This document shows, one piece after another, positions 54,292 through 63,834 of a DNA stretch of 64,000 nt. The translations under genes were made by a program, and so were the position numbers. The DNA is from Candidatus Accumulibacter regalis (GTDB taxonomy: Bacteria; Pseudomonadota; Gammaproteobacteria; Burkholderiales; Rhodocyclaceae), in NCBI GenBank assembly GCA_000585075.1, contig JEMY01000004.1:124001-188000 (forward strand). Direction: 5' to 3'. The stretch's first letter is position 1. Each line of letters opens with the position of its first letter. The notes beneath the pieces were generated by a model. The model had not been told where the DNA came from. It made no database searches and worked only from the letters and a program-made list of their open reading frames with translations.

Positions 54292-55487
54292 AAATCTCGC
54301 GCACAAGATCGACCATTGGCGTGCTCGCCGTCGCCCTCGCCGCCGGCGGCCTGTACTGGCAACAGCAAAAGTCTGCCCTGTCGCCGGAGCAGCGCTACAA
54401 GCTGCAGGCCATCGAGCGTGGCGAGATCACCCAGACGGTGTCGGCCAACGGCACCCTCAACCCGGTGGTGCTGGTCAATGTCGGGACGCAGGTTTCGGGG
54501 ACGGTCACCCGCCTGTATGTCGATTTCAACGACAAGGTCGAGAAGGGCCAGGCCTTGCTCGAACTCGACGACTCCCTGCTCGCCGCCCAGGCCCGGCAAT
54601 CGGCGGCCAATGTGCGCAACGTCTCGGCAGCGCTCGATCTGGCACGCGCCAACGAAGCACGCATGCGGGCGCTCTTCGAGCAGGAGTACGTTTCCCGCCA
54701 GGAACTCGAGCAATCGATCCAGACGCGCCGCTCGTCCGAGGCGCAGCTGGCGCAAGCCAGGGCAGCGGCCGACAAGGACCAGGTCAATCTGCGCTACACG
54801 ACGATCCGCTCGCCGGTCTCTGGCGTCGTCGTCGACCGCGTCGTCGATCTGGGACAGACGGTCGCCGCCAGTCTGCAAACGCCGACGCTGATCAAGATCG
54901 CCCAGGATCTGTCCGAAATGCGCATCGATTCCAGCTTTGCCGAAGCCGACATCGGCAAGATCAGGGACGGGCAGCAGGTACGGTTTACCGTCGACGCCTT
55001 CCCGGAGCGAAGTTTCGCCGGCCAGGTGCAGCAGATTCGCCTCAACCCGACGACGCAGCAGAATGTCGTCACCTACAACGTCCGCGTTTCGCTCTCCAAT
55101 CCCGACCATATTCTTCTTCCCGGAATGACCGCCTACGTCAGCATCGTCGTCGCCCGGCGCGAAGACGCCCTGCTCGTCCCCAACGCGGCGCTGCGTTTCA
55201 AGCCGCCCGAAGAGGATCCGGGCAGCAAACCGGTCGCTGGCGACGTCAGGGGCAAGGGCGGCAAGGGCGGCAAGCACGACAGGGATAAGGACAGCGGCAG
55301 CAGCGGCACCGTGCACGTCGTCGATCAGGGCCAGCTGAAGGCGGTGAACGTGCAGCTCGGCATCACCGACAACCGCAACAGCGAAGTGCTCGGCGGCGAG
55401 CTGAAGGTCGGGGAACGGGTGGTCGTCGGCGAGAACGCGGTCACTTCGGGCGGCAAGCCGAGCAGCGTCGGCATGCGCCTGTTCTGA
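54288..55487 (+). CDS. macA: MacA-type periplasmic adaptor
   Basis: 399 residues from the ATG at 54288; the longer frame reads through the previous gene. A membrane helix near the N-terminus, lipoyl/barrel-sandwich parts (ANGTLNPVVLVNVGTQVSGT and IRSPVSGVVVDRVVDLGQTV) and a coiled-coil hairpin (~95-170) between them are clear. An unusual Gly/Lys/Asp-rich loop (GKGGKGGKHDRDKDSGSSG) interrupts the last domain. It couples the MacB-type ABC pump to the outer membrane duct and is followed without a gap by the ATPase gene. Confidence 0.93.
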   Translation: MKISRTRSTIGVLAVALAAGGLYWQQQKSALSPEQRYKLQAIERGEITQTVSANGTLNPVVLVNVGTQVSGTVTRLYVDFNDKVEKGQALLELDDSLLAAQARQSAANVRNVSAALDLARANEARMRALFEQEYVSRQELEQSIQTRRSSEAQLAQARAAADKDQVNLRYTTIRSPVSGVVVDRVVDLGQTVAASLQTPTLIKIAQDLSEMRIDSSFAEADIGKIRDGQQVRFTVDAFPERSFAGQVQQIRLNPTTQQNVVTYNVRVSLSNPDHILLPGMTAYVSIVVARREDALLVPNAALRFKPPEEDPGSKPVAGDVRGKGGKGGKHDRDKDSGSSGTVHVVDQGQLKAVNVQLGITDNRNSEVLGGELKVGERVVVGENAVTSGGKPSSVGMRLF

Positions 55488-56197
55488 TGTCGTCGGCACT
55501 CATTCGCGTCGCCGGACTCGGCAAGTCGTACAGCACGGCCGCCGGGCCGTTCCCGGCGCTCAGGGGTGTCGATCTGAGCATCGCAGCCGGCGAGTTCGTC
55601 GCCATCATGGGTCAGTCCGGATCCGGCAAGTCCACCTTCATGAACCTGCTCGGCTGCCTCGACACACCGACCAGCGGCGACTATTTTCTCCTTGATCGCA
55701 ATGTCGCGCATCTCGGCAGGAACGAACTGGCGTCACTGCGCAACCGGACCATCGGCTTCGTCTTTCAGGGTTTCAATCTCCTGCCACGGATGACGCTCGC
55801 CGACAACGTCGCCCTGCCGCTGGTCTACGCCGGTGTCGAGCGCGCGCAGCGTCAGCAGCGGGCGCAGCAGGAATTGGCCCGCGTCGGCCTCGCCGCCTAC
55901 GCCGACTCGCTACCCAGCCGCATTTCCGGCGGTCAGCAACAGCGCGTGGCGATCGCCCGCGCACTGGTCACCTCGCCGCCGCTGATCCTTGCCGACGAGC
56001 CGACCGGCAACCTCGACAGCCATACCAGCGCAGAGATCATGCACCTGCTGGCAACGCTCAACGCTGCCGGGATCACCATCGTCCTGGTTACCCACGAAGC
56101 CGATATCGCCGCCTGGGCGCAGCGCCAGGTGCGCTTTCTCGACGGGCTGATCGTCAGCGACGTTGCGACGCCGGCAAGGGTGCCCGGCCAATGCTGA
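55487..56197 (+). CDS. macB: MacB-type ABC transporter ATPase
   Basis: 236 residues. Walker [11 protein letters not shown]-loop in [11 protein letters not shown], signature [15 protein letters not shown], Walker [14 protein letters not shown] and switch His in VTHEADIA are all intact. In E. coli MacB the ATPase and permease are one protein; here they are split, as in LolD/LolCE-like relatives. It overlaps the permease gene by seven bases. Confidence 0.95.
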   Translation: MSSALIRVAGLGKSYSTAAGPFPALRGVDLSIAAGEFVAIMGQSGSGKSTFMNLLGCLDTPTSGDYFLLDRNVAHLGRNELASLRNRTIGFVFQGFNLLPRMTLADNVALPLVYAGVERAQRQQRAQQELARVGLAAYADSLPSRISGGQQQRVAIARALVTSPPLILADEPTGNLDSHTSAEIMHLLATLNAAGITIVLVTHEADIAAWAQRQVRFLDGLIVSDVATPARVPGQC

Positions 56198-57411
56198 AAG
56201 CGATGCTCGGCGAAGCCTGGAGGGCGATGGGGGCCAACCGCATGCGCACCGCGTTGACCATGCTCGGGATGGTCATCGGCGTCGGCTCGGTGGTGTTGAT
56301 GATGGCCATTGGCCAGGGTGCTCAGTACGCGGTGGCGCAAACCATCAGCACCATGGGCAGCAATCTGTATATCGTCATCTCGGGATCGACCAGCGCCGGC
56401 GGTCTGCGCAGCGGCGGCGGCGGTGGCCCATCGCTGAACGTTGCCGACGCCGAGGCGATCGCTCAGCTCGAAGGCGTCAGCCGGGTGGCACCGGTGCATC
56501 AGGGACGGCAGCAACTGGTGCATGGCGCGAACAACTGGAGTGCCACGGTGGTCGGCACGACGCCCGCCTATTTCGACGCACGCGCCTGGGCGGTCAGCAA
56601 CGGTTACCCGTTCGGAGACTCGGACGTGCGTTCGGCGACCCGTGTGGCGCTGATCGGCCAGACCATCGCCGACAACCTGTTCGGCAGCGACGATCCCGTC
56701 GGCAAGACCATCCGCATCCAGCAGAGTCCCTTCCTGGTCATCGGCGTTCTCGGCAAGAAGGGCCAGAACCTCGACGGGCGCGACCAGGACGACACGGTGA
56801 TCGTGCCGCTGACGACCGCCCAGCGCAAGGTCTTCGGTACCCCCTTTCCGGGATCGGTGCGGGTCATGATGGTCCAGGCCGCGTCGGCGGAAGCCATGCC
56901 TGGCGTGGAAACGAGCATGATCGCCCTGCTTCGCCAGCGCCATCGCCTGCGCGAAGGACAGGACAACGACTTCTACATCCGCAACCTGACCGCTGCCGCC
57001 GACTCGGCCGCCGAAACGACGCGCGTGATGTCGCTGCTGCTCGGCGCCATCGCCTCGGTATCGCTGCTCGTCGGCGGCATCGGGATCATGAATATCATGC
57101 TCGTCTCGGTGACCGAGCGGACGCGCGAGATTGGCATCCGCATGGCCATTGGCGCCCGCCAGAAGGACATCCTCAGCCAGTTCCTGCTCGAAGCGCTGAT
57201 CATTTCCGTCGCCGGCTGCCTGATCGGCCTGCTCCTCGGGATCGGCGGAGCACTGCTGGTCAACGCCATCACCGATATGGTGATCGTCATCTCCGGCGGC
57301 TCGGTGCTGGTTGCTTTTGCCGTTGCCGCAGGGATCGGCATCTTCTTCGGTTTCTACCCGGCGCGCCGGGCGGCCGCACTCGACCCGATCGAAGCGCTGC
57401 GCCATCAATAG
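56191..57411 (+). CDS. MacB-type ABC transporter permease
   Basis: 406 residues. [20 protein letters not shown] is the first membrane helix of FtsX-type permeases; a periplasmic MacB domain (~50-270) follows, then three membrane helices including [20 protein letters not shown] and [12 protein letters not shown], the segment that touches the ATPase. It ends [15 protein letters not shown] as usual. With the ATPase, MacA and TolC-like protein it forms a tripartite efflux pump for drugs, peptides or lipids. Confidence 0.94.
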   Translation: MLKAMLGEAWRAMGANRMRTALTMLGMVIGVGSVVLMMAIGQGAQYAVAQTISTMGSNLYIVISGSTSAGGLRSGGGGGPSLNVADAEAIAQLEGVSRVAPVHQGRQQLVHGANNWSATVVGTTPAYFDARAWAVSNGYPFGDSDVRSATRVALIGQTIADNLFGSDDPVGKTIRIQQSPFLVIGVLGKKGQNLDGRDQDDTVIVPLTTAQRKVFGTPFPGSVRVMMVQAASAEAMPGVETSMIALLRQRHRLREGQDNDFYIRNLTAAADSAAETTRVMSLLLGAIASVSLLVGGIGIMNIMLVSVTERTREIGIRMAIGARQKDILSQFLLEALIISVAGCLIGLLLGIGGALLVNAITDMVIVISGGSVLVAFAVAAGIGIFFGFYPARRAAALDPIEALRHQ

Positions 57412-57470
57412 GCCTGGCCGTGGCTTACAGGCTACAATCTGCAATCCGCAACGACCGCGAGACCCATGCC

Positions 57471-57992
57471 ATGCCCATTTACACACTCGGCACCCGTCGC
57501 CCGCAGCTCGACCCACAATGCTGGGTCGCCCCAACGGCGATCATCATCGGTGACGTCCGTCTGGCCAGGAACGCCTCGATCTGGTGGAACGCCACGCTGC
57601 GCGGCGACAACGACCCGATCAGCATCGGCGAAAACAGCAACATTCAAGACAACTCGGTGCTGCACACCGACGAAGGCGTGCCGCTCGACATTGGCCGCAA
57701 CGTCACCGTCGGCCATCTGGTCATGCTGCACGGCTGCACCATCGGCGACGGCTCGCTGATCGGCATCGGCTCGGTGCTGCTCAACCATTCGGTGATCGGC
57801 AAGGGCTGCATTGTCGGCGCCAAAACGCTGATTCCCGAAGGCAAGGTCTTTCCGGACCACTCCCTGATCGTCGGCTCGCCGGGCAAGGTGGTTCGCCAGC
57901 TGAGCGCCGAACAGGTGGAACGGATCAGCCACAGCGCCGAGCACTATGTTGCCAACTGGCAGCGCTACCAGGGCGAACTGCAAGGCTTGTAG
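57471..57992 (+). CDS. Gamma-class carbonic anhydrase-like hexapeptide protein (YrdA type)
   Basis: 173 residues from the ATG at 57471. A left-handed beta-helix of hexapeptide repeats runs from [20 protein letters not shown] to [11 protein letters not shown], with zinc-ligand His in [12 protein letters not shown] and the [20 protein letters not shown] segment typical of gamma carbonic anhydrases. The C-terminal helix ([20 protein letters not shown]) covers the trimer. A TACAAT at 57432 is a possible -10. Confidence 0.92.
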   Translation: MPIYTLGTRRPQLDPQCWVAPTAIIIGDVRLARNASIWWNATLRGDNDPISIGENSNIQDNSVLHTDEGVPLDIGRNVTVGHLVMLHGCTIGDGSLIGIGSVLLNHSVIGKGCIVGAKTLIPEGKVFPDHSLIVGSPGKVVRQLSAEQVERISHSAEHYVANWQRYQGELQGL

Positions 57993-58088
57993 CAGGCAGG
58001 CGCTAAGTCGGCAGAGTCACCGCCGCGACGGTCGGGGCGAGGACAGCGCAGCGCGCCCGGGTTCAATGCGCGAAGCGTTGTCGACAGC

Positions 58089-59153
58089 TCATTGCCGCAG
58101 CTCCAGGTAATCGTCGACTGGCCGCCGACCCGAAACGATCGCCGACCGCCGGGCAAGACCCATGCGAAACAGCATCACCGGAGCGGCGCCACCGAGCAGC
58201 TCCTTCCAGGCGTCGGCCAGGTCTCGCTGCAAGGTCGCGGGAATTCCCTCGGCCCGCGCTCCGCGGCAGGTGTAAAGGGCTGCCGCCGGCATCGGTTGCA
58301 GGACTCGCCCGTGTCCGGTCGCCGCCAACCACAGCCGCTGGAACGATCGTCCGCTGTCGAAAATCGACTGACTGTCGTCCGCATCACTGACCGCCAGAAG
58401 GCCCAGATGCGGTGCCATACGACAGGGGAGGTAGCAGGAGCGGAAGCCAAGCATCTGATGCGCCCCGAAGAGGTTCAGCACACGGGCCAGCGACCAATGG
58501 CGCAGGAGAGCGAAGAAGGGCTGCAGCGGTGCCTCGACACCCAGGCTGCCTGGTGGCAATCCTTCCAGGCAGTTATTGCGCCAGCCGACGTCAAAGCGGA
58601 TCGCCGAAAAAAGCTCCTCGTGCAACACCGGGTTGCGGAAACGTTCGCTTTCCGCACGGCGCATCAGGCCGAGCACGCGCTTGCGCAGCGCCGCTTCGTC
58701 GAGCCACATCAGCTTGCTGGTCGGGTAAGCGGCGACAGCCGAATCGAGGTCGGCGTGTTCGGCAGCGTTCATTGCCGGACCACTGAAGCGGACCTGCCGG
58801 TTGGTATGGCGCTCGGGAATGCTTTTCCAAAGCGGATCCGGCGCCACGCCGCGCGCGTTGACGACAACGCGCAGGAGAAGATTGGCTTGCGCGGGGTCCG
58901 GCAACAGGAGCGCGTCGCCAGCCAGGCCAAATCGGCTCAGCGCAAGGTTCAGATTCTCGGCCACGGCGCCGAGCGAGACCAGCGCGAGAACTCGCTTGTA
59001 GCTGCCCACGGGCGGCAGGCGAGTCTCGATGCCACGGATCGCGATCACCTGGTCACGAACCTGAATACGGAAACGGTGGTGGTTGTCCGCCGACGGCGCG
59101 AGGAGCGCGCTCTGGAGAACGAAGCGCAGCCGCTCCTGACTCAGCTTGTCCAT
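58089..59153 (-). CDS. Nitroreductase-like (Acg-type) flavoprotein
   Basis: 354 residues from the ATG at 59153; longer frames would overlap the ThiF gene. The start RFVLQSALLAPSADNHHRFR fits the FMN-binding end of nitroreductase-fold proteins of the large Acg-like group; SIPERHTNRQVRFSG and WLAATGHGRVLQPM occur where this group binds flavin. The natural substrate is unknown. It begins one base after the ThiF-like stop, so both are made together, and it probably acts on something activated by that protein. Confidence 0.8.
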   Translation of the reverse strand: MDKLSQERLRFVLQSALLAPSADNHHRFRIQVRDQVIAIRGIETRLPPVGSYKRVLALVSLGAVAENLNLALSRFGLAGDALLLPDPAQANLLLRVVVNARGVAPDPLWKSIPERHTNRQVRFSGPAMNAAEHADLDSAVAAYPTSKLMWLDEAALRKRVLGLMRRAESERFRNPVLHEELFSAIRFDVGWRNNCLEGLPPGSLGVEAPLQPFFALLRHWSLARVLNLFGAHQMLGFRSCYLPCRMAPHLGLLAVSDADDSQSIFDSGRSFQRLWLAATGHGRVLQPMPAAALYTCRGARAEGIPATLQRDLADAWKELLGGAAPVMLFRMGLARRSAIVSGRRPVDDYLELRQ

Positions 59154-59154
59154 G

Positions 59155-60015
59155 TCAATCCAGTTTGAGTTGGTGGCGAGCGATGGCGATCGCCAGGCGA
59201 TTGATCGGATTACGGTTGCCGCCCGGTCGCCAGGTACGGGCCAGCTTGTTGCGATAACCGTCGAACTGTACGCCATGCGGAGCGGCCAGTACCCTGCCCC
59301 GGTCGAGCAGAAGCTTCAAGGCTTCGCTGCCGGCAACCCCGGCACACAGCATGCACGCCATTGGCGTCGACGGACCGCGGCGAGACTTCAGGTCGACACG
59401 TGTCTGATCGACCAGGTAATGGCGATGCAGCAAGGCCGGTGCAAGACCGACGAGAAAACGTACTGCCTTCTCCAGATCGGGGAGGCCGGCAACCTGAAAA
59501 TAATCTTCAAAAGTCATGCCGCCGGGCAGGAAATTGAGCAGCGCCGCACTCATCCCGAGTGGCGCGACGGTGATCGCAGGAATCCTGTGTTCGGCGCAAT
59601 AGGCAAAAACGCGCTCACGTGCTTCAAAGGCAAAGAAATCGAGGCCGTCGACATAAAGATCGACGCCCTGGAAAAACTCGTCCAGGTTGTCCTTGCTCAC
59701 TCCGTCAGGGAAGAGTGCCAGCTGGCATTCCGGGTTGATGTCCCTGGCCATCTCGGCGAGAACCTCAACCTTTGCCCGGCCCACGGTTGCCTGGCTCGCT
59801 CCGGCCTGACGATTGAAGTTGGCGACTTCGAAAACGTCGAGATCGGCGATGGTGAAGTGGCCAATGCCCAGCCGCGCCAGGGTGAGAAGATGAAAGCCCC
59901 CGACTCCGCCCAGGCCGGCAATGGCGACGCGCGCCTGGCGTAGGCGTGACTGTTCCGCATCGCGAACCCAGCCAAGGTTGCGCGAAAACGCCTGGTCGTA
60001 GTCGAAAGCTTGCAC
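59155..60015 (-). CDS. ThiF/MoeB/E1-like adenylyltransferase
   Basis: 286 residues from the GTG at 60015, six bases after GGAGAGG. The ATP site GLGGVGGFHLLTLARLGIGH, the Asp-Arg motif in DLDVFEVANFNRQ and the Lys in GRAKVEVLAEMARDINPE are conserved, so adenylation of a C-terminal carboxylate is expected. The zinc-binding CxxC pairs of MoeB and ThiF are missing and no ubiquitin-like protein is near. It heads a two-gene unit with the nitroreductase-like gene and diverges from the permease at 60216. Confidence 0.88.
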   Translation of the reverse strand: MQAFDYDQAFSRNLGWVRDAEQSRLRQARVAIAGLGGVGGFHLLTLARLGIGHFTIADLDVFEVANFNRQAGASQATVGRAKVEVLAEMARDINPECQLALFPDGVSKDNLDEFFQGVDLYVDGLDFFAFEARERVFAYCAEHRIPAITVAPLGMSAALLNFLPGGMTFEDYFQVAGLPDLEKAVRFLVGLAPALLHRHYLVDQTRVDLKSRRGPSTPMACMLCAGVAGSEALKLLLDRGRVLAAPHGVQFDGYRNKLARTWRPGGNRNPINRLAIAIARHQLKLD

Positions 60016-60215
60016 GATGAACCCTCTCCAATTAGTATCAGCGCCTAAACGGTATCTGCCGGCCTTGCCAAAACGGTGCAACATGACCGCCTAAGCACTT
60101 GATCAAATGCAACTTCTCGGCAATAGCCCGTGGCCCAGGTGGCGGCGCACTGCAGCAAGTCGGGCGGCACTCCCCTCCAACTCGTTTTTTGAACATTACA
60201 GGCAAAGAACTCTCG

Positions 60216-61451
60216 GTGCCAATAGCCAGCCTGATTGCGGATGTGCGCCTCGCCATTCGCAACCTGCAACGCAATACCCGGCGGACGGCAGTCGCCGTGT
60301 GCACGGTTGCCTTTGGCATCATGGCTTTTCTGCTCGCTGGCGGATTCATCGAGTACATTTTCCAGGAGATGCGCGAGGCGACGATTCATTCGCAACTCGG
60401 TCACCTGCAGGTCGTCCGCCCGGACTATTTTGAAAAGGGAATCGCCGATCCCTACGCCTTCCTGCTCCCCGGGCACTCGCCGGCGCAGCAAGTGGTCGAG
60501 AAGACACCCGGCTTCGCCAGCCTGGCCCCGCGCCTTGCCCTGAGTGGACTGCTCAGCCACGGCGACGCGACCATCGCCTTCATTGGCGATGGCGTCGACC
60601 CCGAACATGAAAAACGGCTGAGCAGCGGTATCGCCATCGTCAGTGGCCGCGACCTGGCATCGGCCACGGAATCGGCCGTCGTTCTCGGCGAAGGCCTGGC
60701 ACGCAGTATGGGCCTGCAACCAGGCGATGTCGTCGTGCTGCTGGCCACCGCGGCCAACGGCGGCGCCAATGCCGTCGAGGTCAGCGTCGCCGGAACCTTT
60801 GCCACCATGTACAAGGATTACGACGACCGGGCCCTGCGCCTGCCGCTAGCGGTCGCCAGAAAGCTGATGCGTGTCGACGGCGCGACGTCGTGGGTCGTGC
60901 TGCTCGACAGGACCGAGCAGACCGCCGCGGCCGCCAGCCACCTGAACGACACCCTCAAGCGCGACGACTTCCAGATCGTGCCGTGGACAGAGCTGGCCGA
61001 TTTCTACAACAAGACCGTGGTCCTCTTCTCCAAGCAGGTGAGCGTCGTCAAGTACATCATCGGCCTGCTCATTGTGCTCACCATCTCGAATACCCAGACC
61101 ATGGGCGTTCTCGAGCGCACCACCGAAATCGGCACCAGCCTGGCCATCGGCCAGCGCGCCCGCCACATCATGGGGATGTTCATCTTCGAAGGCATCCTCG
61201 TCGGCCTCCTCGGCGGCGTCCTCGGCGTCGCCCTGGGCTATGGTCTGGCACAGCTGATCTCGGCCATCGGCATCCCCATGCCGCCGCCACCGGGGATGGC
61301 GCGAGGGTATATAGGGCGAATTCTGGTCAGCGGCAATCTGGCTCGGGACGCGTTCCTGCTGGCCTTGATCGCCACCCTGCTGGCCAGCATCATGCCCGCC
61401 TGGAAGGCCAGCCGAATGAACATCGTAGACGCGCTGCGGCATAATCAATGA
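60216..61451 (+). CDS. FtsX-type ABC transporter permease (first of pair)
   Basis: 411 residues from a GTG at 60216; an upstream TTG or ATG would add 9-39 residues without a clear site. First helix TAVAVCTVAFGIMAFLLAGG, then a periplasmic domain (~55-270), then three helices with LIVLTISNTQTMGVLERTTE and IGTSLAIGQRARH, the ATPase-contact segment. It ends with ASRMNIVDALRHNQ. LolC/LolE-like lipid or lipoprotein export is possible. It overlaps its partner by four bases. Confidence 0.88.
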   Translation: MPIASLIADVRLAIRNLQRNTRRTAVAVCTVAFGIMAFLLAGGFIEYIFQEMREATIHSQLGHLQVVRPDYFEKGIADPYAFLLPGHSPAQQVVEKTPGFASLAPRLALSGLLSHGDATIAFIGDGVDPEHEKRLSSGIAIVSGRDLASATESAVVLGEGLARSMGLQPGDVVVLLATAANGGANAVEVSVAGTFATMYKDYDDRALRLPLAVARKLMRVDGATSWVVLLDRTEQTAAAASHLNDTLKRDDFQIVPWTELADFYNKTVVLFSKQVSVVKYIIGLLIVLTISNTQTMGVLERTTEIGTSLAIGQRARHIMGMFIFEGILVGLLGGVLGVALGYGLAQLISAIGIPMPPPPGMARGYIGRILVSGNLARDAFLLALIATLLASIMPAWKASRMNIVDALRHNQ

Positions 61452-62680
61452 AGCTGCGCCTGCCCGACGGATGGACCTTTGTCCTGCGCAACATCTTTCG
61501 CCAGCGCCTGCGCTCGGCGGCAACGCTGGCGGCGATCACCCTGGGCGTCGCCGGGCTGATTCTCGCCGGCGGCTTCGTGCAGGACATCTTCGTGCAACTG
61601 GGCGAAGCGCTGATTCACTCGCAGACGGGGCACCTGCAGATTTCCCGTCAGGGCTATCGCGAGGGCGGCATCCGCGCTCCCGAGCGCTATCTCATCGAAC
61701 GGCCCGAACAACTGCAGCAGGAAATCCTCGCCCAACCGGGAGCCGAAATGGTCCTCGCCCGGCTGGCATTCGCCGGCATGATCAACAACGGCAAACGGGA
61801 TCTCGGCATCATCGGCGAAGGCGTCGAGCCGTCGGCGGAGGCAGTCCTCGGCAGCTTCCTGCGCTATATCGAGGGTCGGCCACTCGCCGACAGCGACCTG
61901 GACGGGATCGTCCTCGGGCAGGGTGTCGCGCGAAGCCTCGGGCTGAAGGCAGGCGACCGCGCAAATCTGATCATCAGCCTGCCACAGGGCGCCGTCAACA
62001 CGCTCGACTTCGAAGTCGTCGGCATCTTTCAGAGCTTCTCCAAGGAGTTCGACGCACGCGCCGTGCGCATTCCGCTGGCGGCGGCGCGCAGCCTCATGGA
62101 TACGCAATCGGCACACCTGATGGTGGTCCTGCTGAGCCGGACTGAAGACACCGAGCGCGCCCAGGCTTCGCTGCGGGAGAAACTGGGCCCGCACGGCTAC
62201 GAAATCGCGTCGTGGCACGAACTGTCCGACTTCTACGACAAGACGCTGGAACTCTACGATCGGCAGTTCGGCGTGCTGCGCCTGATCATCCTGCTGATGG
62301 TCCTGCTCAGCGTCGTCAACAGCGTCAACATGACCATCTTCGAACGTACACGGGAGTTCGGCACCATGCTGGCGCTGGGCGATCGCCCGGGACAGGTGTT
62401 CCGCCTGATCCTTGCCGAAAGCGCCTTGATCGGCCTGATCGGCGCACTCCTCGGGATCGGTTTCGGCTGTGTTTGCGCCTGGCTGATTTCGGCCATCGGC
62501 ATCCCGATGCCCCCCCCACCGAACGCCAACATCGGCTACACGGCGTTGATTCGCCTGCTTCCGGTCGATGTCGTCACGGCCGGCGCCGTGGGCTTCGTGG
62601 CCACCTGTCTGGCCGCCTTGCTCCCAGCGCGGCGGGCGTCGCGGGTACTGATCGTCGACGCCTTGCGCCAGGGCACCTGA
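61448..62680 (+). CDS. FtsX-type ABC transporter permease (second of pair)
   Basis: 410 residues, a paralogue of the gene before it: VLRNIFRQRLRSAATLAAIT at the start and MVLLSVVNSVNMTIFERTRE with GTMLALGDRPGQ in the C-terminal half. Both share the AIGIPMPPPP loop before the last helix. Pairs like this normally have an ATPase gene beside them; none is here, as the operon ends in a strong terminator 50 bases on. Confidence 0.9.
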   Translation: MKLRLPDGWTFVLRNIFRQRLRSAATLAAITLGVAGLILAGGFVQDIFVQLGEALIHSQTGHLQISRQGYREGGIRAPERYLIERPEQLQQEILAQPGAEMVLARLAFAGMINNGKRDLGIIGEGVEPSAEAVLGSFLRYIEGRPLADSDLDGIVLGQGVARSLGLKAGDRANLIISLPQGAVNTLDFEVVGIFQSFSKEFDARAVRIPLAAARSLMDTQSAHLMVVLLSRTEDTERAQASLREKLGPHGYEIASWHELSDFYDKTLELYDRQFGVLRLIILLMVLLSVVNSVNMTIFERTREFGTMLALGDRPGQVFRLILAESALIGLIGALLGIGFGCVCAWLISAIGIPMPPPPNANIGYTALIRLLPVDVVTAGAVGFVATCLAALLPARRASRVLIVDALRQGT

Positions 62681-62729
62681 GCCCCTGCCAGACCGATCCC
62701 GGCTTCTCGTTTGCGACGAGCGCCGGAAC

Positions 62730-62763
62730 GAATGAACGGGCAGCATAGGCTGCCCGTTCATTC
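62730..62763. terminator. Bidirectional hairpin terminator
   Basis: A perfect 15-bp stem (GAATGAACGGGCAGC and its complement) with a 4-base loop lies between the convergent permease and SGNH hydrolase genes and can stop both. Confidence 0.8.
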
Positions 62764-62784
62764 ACCCGCACACCACGTCGTCTG

Positions 62785-63834
62785 TCACGCCCCCGCAGGA
62801 ACGCCCTTAGCCCTTGGCCGCCGCGCGCCACCGCGCCCGGCAGCGAGCAGTCCAATGGCCAGTACCAGCAACGGGAGAGTTCCCGGGAGCGGCACTGCGG
62901 CGTGGTAGGTTGCCGCCGCCATCAGTTGGTGAACCTCGGTGGTCGGATGGATCGGATCCCAGAAGACATAGCCCGCCGGATTGGCAACCTGCCCGAATCC
63001 GGGAATGAAGGCTGGCGTCGTGGCGTTGGTGAACCCGAATGCCGACGGATTCGCCTCTACCGATTTGAGCAAGCCGAACATATCAACCGGAAAGAGCTGC
63101 ATCTGCAGGGTGGGATCGGCCATCAAGCCGGTGAGCAGTGCGTCGAGCTGCGTATTGAACGCGACGGTGAGGAACGCCAGGAGCGGCTGGGTGCCCGCTG
63201 GAAGCGTTGGCCCGTAGCCGTTGAAGAACGGCGCAGTGCTGGCGTCGATCTGATTCGGCACGACCACGCGCTGCGCGCCGTTGGCGTCAAGCTTGCGCAG
63301 CTCGAGTTCGAATTCGGAGAGGGTGGCCGCCACGGCAGCCAGGCCGCTGGCAACGCTACCCGTCAGGGTTGCCTGCAGGAGGTTCTGCGCGCCGCCCCAG
63401 AAAAGGACCATCTGGTCAGGCGAAAAGCGATTGCCGGCGCTTGCCGCCAGGAAGTCGTCGATCTGCTTGCCGGTATTCGAAACCGGTTGTACCTGCCCCG
63501 GAATGGCGATCGAATTCCGTAGCCGCGTTCCCGGACCGATCGCTGAACCCGCATACGCATAGCCTGTTCCACCCGTGCCCTGCTGACTTGCCTCGGCGCG
63601 CGGAACGTTCATCGCATCGGCCAGGTAGTCCACCCAGATTGGACCGTTGGACATTCTGCCCGCGTAATAGGGCGGCGTGGGTGGATCGGGAGTCAGTCCC
63701 AGGGCAATACTGTCGGCATAGACGTTGCCAACGTCGGAAAGGCTGTCGCCAAAAACGACGATCTGTCCGGCCCACACCCACGACGGGAAAAAAGCCACGA
63801 TGACGATGGCCAGAAAGGATCTTAGAGTGCTCAT
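62785..63834 (-). CDS. SGNH/GDSL-type lipase or esterase with PEP-CTERM sorting signal
   Basis: 349 residues from the ATG at 63834 with GGAG upstream. A signal peptide (FLAIVIVAFFPSWVWAG) leads into block I VFGDSLSDVGN with catalytic Ser; FWDPIHPTTEVHQLMA holds the Asp-x-x-His pair of block V. The C-terminus VPLPGTLPLLVLAIGLLAAG followed by Arg-rich residues is a PEP-CTERM signal for exosortase processing, so the enzyme should be released or attached to extracellular polysaccharide. Such proteins are common in floc- and biofilm-forming betaproteobacteria. Confidence 0.9.
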   Translation of the reverse strand: MSTLRSFLAIVIVAFFPSWVWAGQIVVFGDSLSDVGNVYADSIALGLTPDPPTPPYYAGRMSNGPIWVDYLADAMNVPRAEASQQGTGGTGYAYAGSAIGPGTRLRNSIAIPGQVQPVSNTGKQIDDFLAASAGNRFSPDQMVLFWGGAQNLLQATLTGSVASGLAAVAATLSEFELELRKLDANGAQRVVVPNQIDASTAPFFNGYGPTLPAGTQPLLAFLTVAFNTQLDALLTGLMADPTLQMQLFPVDMFGLLKSVEANPSAFGFTNATTPAFIPGFGQVANPAGYVFWDPIHPTTEVHQLMAAATYHAAVPLPGTLPLLVLAIGLLAAGRGGARRPRAKGVPAGA

